Assembly (NCBI RefSeq): GCF_027942865.1
Contig: NC_134517.1
Coordinates: 13,308,275-13,372,274 of the forward strand
Reading direction: 5' to 3'
Source of the DNA: Odontesthes bonariensis
Lineage: Eukaryota; Chordata; Actinopteri; Atheriniformes; Atherinopsidae
DNA length: 64,000 bases
Numbering within the stretch: the first letter of the stretch is position 1; the number at the start of each line of letters is the position of its first letter. Positions 25,101 through 38,000 of the stretch are shown in pieces. The notes beneath the pieces were generated by a model. It made no database searches, had not been told where the DNA came from, and worked only from the letters and a program-made list of their open reading frames with translations. The translations under genes and the position numbers were made by a program.

Positions 25101-28100
25101 TCTATTGTCTCATACTTGCAGTAAAGTACCATACAGGTTTTCAGTGAGTTAACCTGCACTAACAGAATTTATTAAGTACTGGCCATTTAGATATGTCTGA
25201 TAAGGTATTGTGTCATTTAGAGATAGAGGTCAGATGTTATTACTGCATAATTGTATGCTAATTTAAATAATTTATCACCTATATTACCTGAAATTATGTT
25301 GATGAAAAGGTTCCGTTCCTTTGAATAGTTGGCCTGAAAGCACACACACAAGTTAACCCACAGAGGATAAAATTTCTATTTGAAGGTACATTTCAACACC
25401 TGTGATGGTGTAATAAGGGACTGTTTTTAAATAGTCAACCAAACTTGGTTGGAAACTAAGCCACGAGGAAAGCTGAAGAACTATAAAATGACAAGAAAGC
25501 AGTTACACATTTTGAATCAGGAAAAAAATATATATAAATCAATATTAGAAAATGTTCAAATGTCTTTTTGCAGAATTTACAGAACAAAGTGGGTATCTGT
25601 ATTAAGACCTGTGTTAGTCATCTTACTTTAAAAAAGCAATTAGTTACAGTTACAAATGACTTCTCCCAAAAAGTAATCAAGTTAGTAACTCTGTTACCTC
25701 ATTGTAAGAGCAATTAGTTACTCAGCAAAGTAAGTGTGACGTTATTTTTTTATGTTCTATACGCTATTACGTTCTATAACATCTTTAACGTCAAAGATGT
25801 TTATATTAACTGATTGAAGAATTAAAAACACTATATACAGTATCTTAGAACATTTGGTATTTATTTGAACTCAAAAGATTGCAGCCTGCCATGTTAGCAT
25901 GTGTTGATGTGAGGTGCTTCATAAGAGTCGAGTTGCTTGAGGCAGACGTAGATAAAGTCTTTTTTTTTTTTTTTTTTTTTTTTGCATTATACATAAACAT
26001 TCTTGCCTTTAATTTCAATGAGCGAAAAGTAGTGCCGGTACTTCCAGTTTGAGAACGCTACCTTTGAGTTTCCCTGGCTCGTCGCCATTGTCGCTGTTTT
26101 GTTGTGTTTGGCAGTCAGAGCGTGCCACTGGACGGCGTGAGCAGGGCATGATCCGCCCAACCAGCCAATCATCGTCGCATTTGCAACGGTGTCATCATCC
26201 CCACCCCTGCTGTCTCCAGGCAGCTGATGTGTGGCTGACGCCTTCATTCAACCAAATTGCAGTAACGCGCCACTTCACATTCTCAGTAACGGCAACATTG
26301 TTGCAACGATGGGAAAAATAATTAATTAGATTACTCGTTACTGAAAAAAATAATGCCGTTAGTAACGCCGTTATTACCAACACTGATTAAGACACAGTCA
26401 AACCGATAAATGTTTTTGCCACAATTGCTGGGAAAATTTGGTGCAAATGCAAGTAAAAAATCTACATGCAACTTTCAGGGTTTTTTTGCATCTAGACTGA
26501 CAGGCCTCAGTGTGCTGGGATAAAAAAAAAAAAAAAACAACTTAGTGGTCACCTCATTCACACTACATTTGGAGAGGAGTTAACAAGGCCTTTGGTGAAA
26601 AGTTGACCTTGAATATACGAGTGGTATGTGACCTACAGAAGCAAAGGGATTTTAGCCAGTCTTTTCCTTAAGATTTGAAACGTGTGTTTAATGCAAGATG
26701 ACCCCCAGATTGTAAAGGACTTTGAGCCTTTTGTCTAAAAGAATGTTTACCACCAAGAAGGTGCTTCATTTGTGGCTCACAAAAGACACAATATTAAGAA
26801 CCAAGCGCATAAAAACCATTCAGCAGAGACCATCGTAGTAATTCCTTGACTGCTGTTTCCTGCTGTACTGAAAAACAAACTGTGAAAAGTAAGTGTGTGT
26901 TCACTGATCAGTGTTTTCTTAAATCCAGACATAAATCCTTGTGGAATGGAAGCCTTTTAAAACTCGATAGTTTTCTGGGGAACCTACTGCTGTGTATCTG
27001 AACCTTTTTTATTTCAAATTATTTTTCATTATTATTCGGCATTCTGTTTAGTTATTCTGCGATCATAATACAGGTCACAGATTAAAACGCATCAAAAACT
27101 GAAGTAATTTGTGTACATACCTTAACGCACTTATATACATACACAAGTCACACGTAGTGGATTTATCGTCATTGTTGAGCTGAGTCTAGTCAGGGTGTGT
27201 GTGACCCTTAAACCTTTTAGCCCAGAGATTAGTAGGTTTAGCCTCCAGTGGAGCAGTTATTGTTGATGTCGTAGTGTTGACCTGAGGCATTGGTTGGAGT
27301 GCTCAAAGCTCAGGAATTTCTGGAAGTTTCCTCACACAATGAAGACAGAATTCAGGAGTGGACTATCGGTAAAACCTTTATAGCAACAAATAAGAACCAA
27401 GTGATTACCTCTGCTGCCCTGAGTTCAAATCTCAGTGGGTCCCGTCTTCGCTGTGATCCTGCCTACATGACTGTCCGCGGTGTTGCTTGCTGAATTCTGA
27501 AGTATGCCACCATTCCTGGCTCTCTGAAGGTAGCAGGACGGCTGGGCATCGGCTGACCGGGAGGGGGCTTAGGGTTCCCCTCACTGGGTGCCCAAGAGGC
27601 TCTCTATGTCAGAAGGCAAACTTGGTGAGTTGAAAAGAATGAGCACAAGCTTGTAGGCTGATTGTGTAACTTGTTTGATGAATGGGCTTACGACAGTGCC
27701 CAGCTTACTAGCTAATATACTGTCCAAACATGTCATTGGATAAAAGTAAACAGACAAGATGTGTGTCAATGTTTTTTTGTGGGAGAAAAAAAATATATTT
27801 TGTTATTTATTGACTGTAGTATTGTGTATGATTAGTTCACAGAAAAGGTTCAAGATCGAAACGGGGAGATGAGAGGTCAGAGCTTGTGATGAAGTTTCTG
27901 CCATATTAACACTGAAAGTTCCTTGTTTTTGTATTTGCTTATGATGTGGACTGTGTTGCATCTTCGAGTTTCCTGGCACCTCCTACCATTGATGGTATTA
28001 TCTTATGAACCTGACCTTTACAACTCCCAGCTTCTTAGAAATTACTTTGTTTTTGTGACTACATAATAAATGTCTGATGTTTTTATTGCTGGGACATGAC

Positions 28101-31100
28101 TATCTATTTCACTTGAACTGTAATTTAAGGGAGGGCCATTTACCACTATATACCTGGGTGTTTTGTTGTCACTGAAGTGATGCTATGGACCAAAAGGTCC
28201 TCTTCAAAACCATTTCTGGAAGCCTGCACAACTATGCAGCAAATCCATTTATAGGGTGAGTGTACAAGAGAAACGGTGGCTGTAAATCTGGATTAAAATA
28301 GTGGAATGCTTGGATGGAAAATGCAACAGTGAGGGTGGGGTTTGGTCTAAGGGTGTGTTGGATTTGGTCAGTGGGGGTTTGGGGCCAGACTCACAAAGGC
28401 AGCATAGGCATCGGCACATTTTGAATTTAAGAGCAAATGTTTCGGTCTCGATGGTGACAGAACCTTGTGTGAAAAGTGTAAGAAAGGAATTATAGAACCA
28501 ACCAATAGCAATAACGATGCTCCTGGCTCGTTTCATACCTTGAACTGTTGAAAAAGCAATGAGAGATCATAGTTGATAGCGGTGTTAACCCGTTTAGTAT
28601 ACCTGCTTACCTTTCTTCATAAGTAGTGACTTAAAATGAGGGCTGCACAAATTTGGATTTTTGCCACCTATTCTTTTCAATTTTCGTTTATGTCTTTCCA
28701 CTTCTTTGCAGAGACAAATTGCAATCCCTGTAGCAGAATTTTGTTATATGTGCTCTTATCATGATGGCCCACAGGTAGATGATTACATAGAATACGATGC
28801 TTTTCAAATCTACACATTTACCAGGCAAAATGAATACATTTTCCAACAGTCCTAATAACCTGGGGCATGCTTTTTGAAGCGGGGTTTGTGACTCAGCGAG
28901 GTGACCTCTTGTTAGTGTTTGCCACCATGGCAACTCCTGCTGGAAGCAGGTTAGGCTTTGTTCTTGTTATTTCTTTTTCTTCATTAAAATTAGTCTGTAA
29001 AATATTTCCTTGCCATTTTCTTATATTGCAATGAGCTTATGAAGTACAGCATGTGATTCTCACTAAATTGGATCCGATTGCCTGCATATTCACATACATA
29101 TTAATTTGATAATATGTTAATTAAATTTAAATTTATTAAGATAATTGAACACACAAAACCCTTTTTGTTCAATATTTTAGTGCCTTGATGACATTAGACA
29201 TTTAAAAGAAGCCCACTCACTGGTTTGAATAGTTTTAATGTTTGTTATCTATTCCGTGCAAATATTTTGAGATGGCAAAGGCTCCATCTTGCAGACTGAG
29301 GCTTTCTCAACTGCCTCAAGGATACACTTGCTGCACATTAATACAGTTAATACAACTGTAAATTGTCAGATCTATAAGTGCTGAGCAATTTTTTTTACCA
29401 ATGTCCCCTCTTGCTACGTCTGCAGCCTCTGTGTTTCGATCATACTTTCTTCTCACAGTTGGAAATATGCTACTCGAGTTTCATCATTGTGATTGGTCCT
29501 CCAATGCCAACACCACTGTTTTTACATGAAGATCAGAAAACTTACATTGTCCTTCAAGGTGATAACCCCATGTCTTGATATCATATCACACAGACTTGAT
29601 TGTTGGGTTTAGATGAGCCAAATGGTCAAAACACAACCTGCATAAAATGAACCTGCTTCTTAGTACAGACCCAGATATGCCTGACGGTATTTATTTTGGG
29701 CCATGCCAATACTTGGTTTTAACATTCAATCTTGTGCCATGGTATCAAGACTTTCATGTTGTTATCCATGTGCAACTTTTTTTAATCACACACACATTCA
29801 AAAACATTTGATGCAACTTCAACTGATTTGCTTTATCTAATGATTGCTTCAGTGGTAAAGGCAATCAGGTGTAATGAAGGAGCTGAAAAAATTAAGCAAA
29901 GTGGAAAAAAGAATGGTCAATCAGATGAACCTGTGTAAAACCACAACTCTAACACTGAGCTGATCAACCATGAAAAGTTCCATCTAGAAACAAGTACACT
30001 GTGTGATGGTGGACAGATTTTTTTATTTTTTTTTAAAGAGCCCATGAGTTTGAAAAAAGAATAGAAAGAAGAAGAAAAGGCCAATCAGGCTCTGGCTGTA
30101 GTTTTTTTTTTTTTTTTAAAGATTTTTTTCATTGACTTTCAGCCAAAAAGTAATTATTTTAACAAAAAAATGTTCTTCTCTCCAAAAAGTTAAAGTTCCT
30201 CAATTAGTCTTTTTAATAGGAATATTGTGGTTTGTATTCATTTTCGCTGACTCATCTTGTTGCTGAGCTGTCTCATTTTCTTGTTTGGCGAGTAAAACCC
30301 AAATCCACCCTCTGATTATGGTTCTGAAAGTCCTGTATTTCATGTACCATGTCGATCCAGAGGCCTCTGTGAAAGTAGCATACAGTGTTTGATGTGCCAC
30401 TGACATACCAACCATTTAGAATCATGGGAAAATGCCTGGCAGCCCAATCTCAGAGGCCTTTAAATCTCCAGTGAACCTTTGGCTTTGCTGGTGCCTGTGC
30501 CTCTGAGTACAGCACAAGACAAAAAAAATAAAAAATCTCCAGTGAAATTGTGTTCCTTGGTCAGTTCTTATTGGTACTGCAGACCAGCAGGGTACTTCAC
30601 ATTCCTTAGTGCTTATCAATTTTTTTTTCCCCTGCATGCTGCCTCCCTGACTTTACAGTGTTTCAGTTTGCCGTCTCTTTCACTTATCATTTTTTTATGC
30701 TGATTTATTATTTCTTTTCCCCCTCTCTGTTTTGTCCTCCAATACTCTTGTGCTGCTTTTTGGTGCTGTGGGGTAGATCTATCAGGTACAGAAGGTAGGC
30801 TCATCCTCCTCCTCATTTCCACTTCAGATAATCACTTCATTTTTATTTGATGATTAAGGCGTTTGCTTCAAATTGTGTTCCAGTAAATGATGGAGCTCAA
30901 TGACTGCTCTCTCCTGCCCTCGTTTCCTATCTCTTCTTAGAAATACTACGGCTTGGACACCAAATTAGATGACCGAGCGGACGGCAAATGGGGAGATATT
31001 GAGCAATGGATGGTACACTCTCCGTGCTAGATTATAACTCTTTTACTACATCCTATTAACAACTGTTTGTGTCTGTTGCTTCGTCTCTACATATTTTGGA

Positions 31101-31977
31101 GCCTTTACCTGCATTTGTATGAGGCCGATTTGTTTTGAATTCCAGATAATTCCTGCAAAACCTTTTTTGGAATAGGATTATAATGAGTCCAAGCTTGGCC
31201 ATTAATGTTAATCCACTTATTCGAAGCATTACCATCTGCCCTAATGGTGTGAGATTGCATGGGATTTAATCTGTTGACTTGACTGCTGTAGTTACTTAAT
31301 TGCTAATGAGGTTTAGCATGCTTCAACGACAATGGTGTGCTTGCAACCTTAAAGGTGGTAAAGTTTTATGCCTTGTTTTTTCAATTAATAATAACATGAA
31401 GTTTGATTTTAAATTGCCATGTGTTTGAAGCTTACTGTGTGCCACTGGTGGGTTGCCTTGATAACTGGGGGATTTTCATGGTTTTAAAGGCATGAATGAC
31501 TGAATGCATATCGTTGTTATGTTACATGAAGCTTTGGATAGAAATTGTCTAGACGAGTCATTGCCTTGGTGAAATGAATGCTTTGTGCAGACCGATTCAA
31601 GTAACCCAGATACCTGGTGATTGATCCTACTATAAGCTGACATAAGGAAGGTCTAACCCTATATTGTTCTTAAACCACAGAAATTCTTCTGTACTGAAAG
31701 GGTGTAGAGCATCCGCCATTTATTTTTTATTAAAATAGTTACAATTCCATATAAGAAAAAGTTGGGGCCATATTGAAAGTACAAAATGTGCAGACAGTAA
31801 GAACCATCAATGTTATCTATTTTGTTAATATACATCCATTCTTCCATTTCAGGCCTGCAACACTTGCCAAAAAATGGTGCCGTTCCTTCTCATAACACTT
31901 AAGACATTTTGGCACTGAAGACACCAAGCAGTGAAGCATTTCGGGTGTTATTTTGTCCCACTCTTCCTGCAAACAAG

Positions 31978-32018
<41 letters not shown>

Positions 32019-35000
32019 TATACAAAAAATCCCTGAAGAATTGTTATTAACAAATAATATATATATTTTTTAATATTTCCATTTCCTGTACCCACCAAAC
32101 TCTTTCTGGCTTGGAGATCTAAGATGCCCTTAAGAGTCAGAAATGACTACATCATGGATATTTCTGAAGGCAGAACATAACAAATGCAGGAATTTTTCAA
32201 ACTAATTACAAGATGAATAATGGAACAAACTATCAGAACCAATCACTAACAAGACAATCACAGCTTAATGTTCTACTGTAAAGTCACAATTTAGCTGACA
32301 CATTCCAATTCATTTACTAAGTTTTTAATCCAATTTTTTCTTTTTCTTTTCTTTATACCTTACCTCGCTGGTTAACACAGGGTCAAAAGTCAGTCTGTAC
32401 CAAAAGCTATTGTTTGCTTCCTCTTGTATTGTGTTGTTGATCTATCTCCTCCGTCATGCCTCTCATCCCTCCTCTTCTCCATCTACACCCTACCTCTCCC
32501 TCATTCAGGAGGACAGTGAGAAGTTCTCTCGCTCCTCACGGATACACACGGTTTGTTGTCCTTCCTCTGTTTCCATCTCATGCTTTTCCTTTCCTCTAGT
32601 TTTGAAAGATAACTGTGAAAATAAGCGGAGAACTCTGCCATGGTTTGCTGTTGATCTCTAAATATCTTTGTCCGTAGGTAAAGGTAAAAAAAAAAGAATG
32701 AGGGGCAGCATGCGATACAAATTTGTTGTCACTGTTGACATTCATCAAACACCGTGTCCATTTCAAAAACTCTAACCATCCATTTCACTCTCTACACAGC
32801 TGTCAGACGACGATGAGCGGATGTCAGTGGGAAGCCGTGGCAGCGTCAGGGTCAGTATCACTTAAACAGTGCATGCTAAAAAAATGGATAAATAAATAAA
32901 AGAATTAAAAAAAATTGTCTTTAAACTTTTCCTCCACTTGGTTGTCATAACTTTTGACATTCCCTAAGACAGACTATGTACCTGTTAGTGAGGTGCAGTC
33001 AGTGTGGCTGCCCCTTATTGACGATGTTGTCTGTTTTGTACAGTCTGATCTTGACTCAGTCGGGGCTTATGGTGGAGGGGTAAGGGTCTACATTGTTCAA
33101 AGGCTAACAAAGTATGTTTGAGACCATGTATTTGAACTGAATCGATGTAGCTATTACTGACACTTTGTTCTGAATATCTAACTATTATGTGCATGATGAA
33201 AGGGAACTGAGGCCTCGCCCTGTTTGGGATTTGTGTGTCGTTGTGGGAAAACTTGAGTGATTGTCTTGGGTTTTAGGAAACGATGCATGAATGTGTGCTA
33301 ACTTCTCTCAAGTGATTCATCAGGGGCTTGTTTGTGCTGTTGTAAAGGAACACTCAGTATCTTGGAATCAGTTCAATTTGATTTTGACAAAAGGAACACT
33401 GCGTTCTGTTTTTCTGCAAAAAAACGGAGTCTGCACCATTTTAGGCTCTGTTATGCCTCTCTGTGCTAAGCTCTGTTATTGTGGAAAAATACTTCATACT
33501 AATGGCTATTCTGGGCCGAATGATAATGGTATTGATATTTGTCCCAGTCAGTTTATCAGTTTAATCTCGTCTTTTGTCGGCTTCTAACTGCTGTCTCGCC
33601 TGTGTAAAGGATGCATTGTGCATGCATATATTGTGTGATGCTCTAGTTGTTGAGACTTCTGGTCTTTCCTTGATTTGGTTTCATACTTCACCGTTTTCTT
33701 TCCCTTTCTCTAAGGGCTCCTCCCTGCATAAGAAGTCTAAGAAAAAGAAGAAGCATAAGCACAAAGACAGAGATGTATGTAAGAGCCCTGTAAATGTGGG
33801 GAATGGCCTGGAAAGAAGTGACATCGGCGTGTCTCATTCTTGTTTTTCATTCACAGAGAAACGGCAATGATGATGATTACAGTGTCATGTCCGGCAGGGT
33901 CAGTAGATGTGTGTTGAATTGACTGTATAATATAATATACAGGAAACGCTTGTTAGCAATATGATTCCGCCTGGGTAGAAAAGTTGAAGCAGCAGCTGCA
34001 TCCCATCACTCACCACTCTCCTCTCTGTCATGTTGTCAGAGCTCCAGACTCAGTGATGAAAGCAGAGTGTCTCGCTCCTCCAGGATAGATCTAACGGTGC
34101 GTGTTGGCCACATTCCTAACAATAAGCCACAGCATTAAAAGCACCTGTCTTATTGACATGCAGGTGTTAACTACTACACTTGTCAGCTGTTTTTATGCTG
34201 TGGGGGATTCTGTTTTTATAGTTTTGCTTTTGGTTTGAACCGGATACACCGACCACGTGTTTGTCTCCATTATTTCGGTGAAAACTACAGAGTGTGGGGA
34301 CAAAATTGGGTTGATGACGGTTTGCACGTCTCCATTCTGAAACAGGATAACAGATGTTGCCATTGTATTGAAGCTATCAATCAGACAGTAAAAACATCTG
34401 CTTACTCTTAACAGTCTGTAAGTTGAATCTCAAGGGCTGGCTGTGTCTTTGAATAGGTTTTTGCACAAGTTTGATTTATTTTAGAGAGATTTAGTTAACA
34501 AAAATAAAAAGATGGCAGCATGACGTGACAAAGAAAAATACTGGAAAAAATTTTGAAATGCATATAAATAATAGCAGCCTTTCTTTAAATTTTGTGCTTA
34601 TCTTACAAGGCCTGAAATTTCTCCACGTTTTTTGTGTTTAGTATGTCAGCCAAACATAAATAATTGACCTCCAATGATTGACAAACTTTTTTTTAGTAAT
34701 GGCTCCATATCAGCTCAACAGAATGCAGTGGAATAAATCTGAACCTATGAATGTTGAGGCACATCTGTGTGCTGTCAATGGGATGGGATGAATCAAAGTT
34801 TTGTTCTGCTGGTGTTTGATGTGGTCACCTGTGCTCCCTGCCTCTCAGAGCCCAAGACTGGGTGATGACAGCCGGGTCTCTCGCTCATCCAGATTAGACC
34901 TGCAGCCGGTGGGTGGCTCCGCTCTGAAAGCAGTTTAATACTGAAGCATAGGCCCATTTTTGCATTGTCTAATGTTCTGAAATGCGTTATCATATGTTTC

Positions 35001-38000
35001 TTACCTCTGAGGGTCGTGATTTTAGTCTGTAGTTTCTTGCAAAAAAAAAACTTCATGAATTAATTGAATCTTCTCTGTGCTGAACTTCTTGTTGTGACAT
35101 TAATCCCAGTTGTTGTCTCAGTTCACACGTTTTGACAAGCATGCTTGTTGTCTTGTTGCTCATCTTTGTATTTATGACACGTTCACTCTCCCGAGACTAG
35201 CAGAAATGATGTCTGTTTCTTCTTAGGAGCACACACAAAGCTTTGTCTTGTCTAAATCTAGAAAAGTATGAAAATCACATTAAGAATTACCTCAGCATGA
35301 ATGTGCTTGTTTTTGTTCATATTTTGGGAAAAACAGAGTTATACTTCACTGGTTCTAACTAATCACTTGCATAGTGTGAAGCCCGTGTTAAAAAGAACTG
35401 CTAAGACTTGTTGACTTGATACTGGGTCTGACCCTCCTCCCCGTTGCTCATCTCTCTTGCTTCCTCCTTCCAGGCCTCTTATGCTTCCGCAGACTTGTAC
35501 AGTCTCAATGTGCAGTCTTCTTCTAGACACCTTGGCTCAGCTTTTAATGGTTATCAGGTCTGTATACAGTACAGACAACTGCGAACAGCCAGATACACAC
35601 AAATACTTGAGAATAGGGATGGGGAGATTTTTTTTAATTTATTATTCATCATTTCTATAGCCTGTCCAAACATCCATTTTACTTGAAATTGCCAAAAGAA
35701 GAGAGAATTTAGTCATTACTAAGGCTGGGCAACGGTTAAAATTTTTAATCGCGATTAATCGCATTTGTACGCAAAATCCAAAAATGAATTCAAAAGTAGT
35801 GTATAGCTTTTAGCATTTAGTTTTATTTTAAATGTACTGCCATATGTTGTGCAAACACACTTTTAACATTAGCATCTTTATGTAGAAGCCTCGCTCCACT
35901 GTCTGTTTCCTTGAATAACTTGCTGCTATCAGTTGTGTGTTTTGCCTTTAAGTGATATTTTAGACTGGAACTACTACGGCGAGAAGACAATTCAACTTGG
36001 CAGTGTTTACAGATGACTTTGGTTCTGTCCACTCCGCCGTCTGGAAGAACTTTAAAATGAAAATGGCCGAGTAAAAGTTCCGTACCCTTCTCCATGTTTG
36101 GTGGATCCGCCGAATACTTTCTGTTCCGCTTCCGCAGCAGACGGCAACAGACTTTTACAAAATAAAAGCCTGTGAGCAACAGACTTTTACAATAATAAAA
36201 GAAATGATAAAACCTGCGCTAAAGAGCAATAAAATATTTGTCGGCGTTAAATAATTAACGAGTTAACGCGACAATAACGAGTTAACTCGCCCAGCCCTAG
36301 TCATTACATAAATATCTTTCTGTTTCTAATGTTAACATCGTTCACTACATGTCTTCACTCAGTCAGATCACCCAGCATCTCTGTCATAGGGTTGGTTCTC
36401 CTCCCTTCCAGTTTACCACTTGTCGGTACCACTGGCAGCTGCAGTTATTCATTGACACCTGCACTAGTAACTAAAACTGTGCTAGTGTGTCTAAATTTAG
36501 TGATTTATTGCTCAAGTTAAATGCCTCTTCACTTTCCCCCCCCGTTCACTCAGCACTGATGTCACACTGCACATTTGTGTCGAGCAGTGAGAGCAGGATT
36601 TCTCACCACTGAGCAGAAAAATGACTTGATCATTTCTAATCTTATGATAATTTAAGCTTATCGCGCACTGCTCACCAGGGTGTATGTGTTTGTCTCATGA
36701 TATGCGCAGAACTCCTTATATGAAGACAGTCTATGCAGCGGGTCCCGTCGAGTCGCCAGCGCCACCTCCCATGTAAGATGTCGGAATAGTGGTGTGATGC
36801 AAATATCACTTTGTTGGGTGTGAACAGTGTCCGATTTAGCATGCGCCTGTGAACACAATCAGACTGATCCTGTTATTTTTAAGAGTAGTGCTCATCTGCT
36901 CAGTCTGAATGTGGTGAAATAGTGTAATGGATGGTTTGTGTCTTGCTTCTGCATGGAAGCTGTTTTTAATGTAAGACTTACGCTAGTTCAAGGTTGGAGA
37001 CTAATTTCTTGCTGTGTTGGACACTAAATATCCACTAAGCTACTGGTGATTAAGAAATGATTTTTTTAAAAAGAATTACATGGGGTTTTTTTGGAGACCG
37101 TCTTATCAATGTGTGTGTGCTTGTTTGAGGAAACATAACGGTGTCTTCTCTCTGCAGCCTTTAGAGTACACTAGTTATCGCAGCCCCAGCTCCAGAGCCT
37201 CCAGCAGGGCCAGTTCAGCCCGCGCCAGTCCAGTGGTGAGAGTCTCCCCACCAGTCACACAGCTCACAGCCACGGGGATTTGAAATGAATTATGTCAGTG
37301 AAACGCCATGTAACAATTTGGGTGACAAATGAGTACATGAATGGATTAAATGGCCATAATGTACTTTTTTAATTTTTTTTATTTCTGAGTTTCTGTTTGA
37401 CAAAAAGCATCTGTTAAATGTATAAACAGGTCTTGATCACTCATGATGTAACAGTGACTCTGAGTTGGCTTGATTTTCTGAGTTCCCCTATGTCAAAGCA
37501 TTGTTGTTTTGTGTTGGAAGAATGCAGAGGCATTTCCTGGTGAACCTTTATGGCACTGAGGTAACAAGCATGAGTACGGTTTGCCATCCTATGACTGAAT
37601 AATAAATCTGATCTGAACTCGCTGCAAGTCGCAGATCATCAAACAAAACAAAAAACTGACACTTATCTTAATGTCTCAGTAAGGGTCCCAAATGGGTGTG
37701 GTAGCTTCTGAAATGCTCAACAAAATAATTCCAGCAATAATCTTTACAGCAGTCCCAGAAATATCTAGCAGTAGTTCTGCTCCACAGGGAAATCCAAACG
37801 GTCGGTTTCAGGGTCACAAAAGTTATCACGTGTGCTTGTCACAATCCAGCTTTCCTTTCATTTTGTAAGAGAGAAAAGAAGAGGCTAGCTGGCTATCGCT
37901 CCTGATTTATATTGCATGTAAAAGATGAGCCCTGTCCTTACAAGCTCAATGGGAACCCTGATCCTAAAATACAAGATTCATCTATTGAAGAATCACTGCG

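Larger units (their letters stand above)
22781..30776 (+). other. lrrfip1 intron 2 (8.0 kb)
   Basis: Contains two hAT-type elements (24117-24723 and 25609-26385). The rest (22800-24100, 24740-25600, 26400-30770) is AT-rich with no supported gene and only short ORFs without recognisable domains. A weak tRNA-like GAGTTCAAATCTCAG lies near 27420. Confidence 0.75.

Noticed and set aside
26195..26383. 62-aa minus ORF starting [15 protein letters not shown]
   Set aside because: Lies wholly inside a hAT-type repeat with an 8-bp TSD; a repeat translation.
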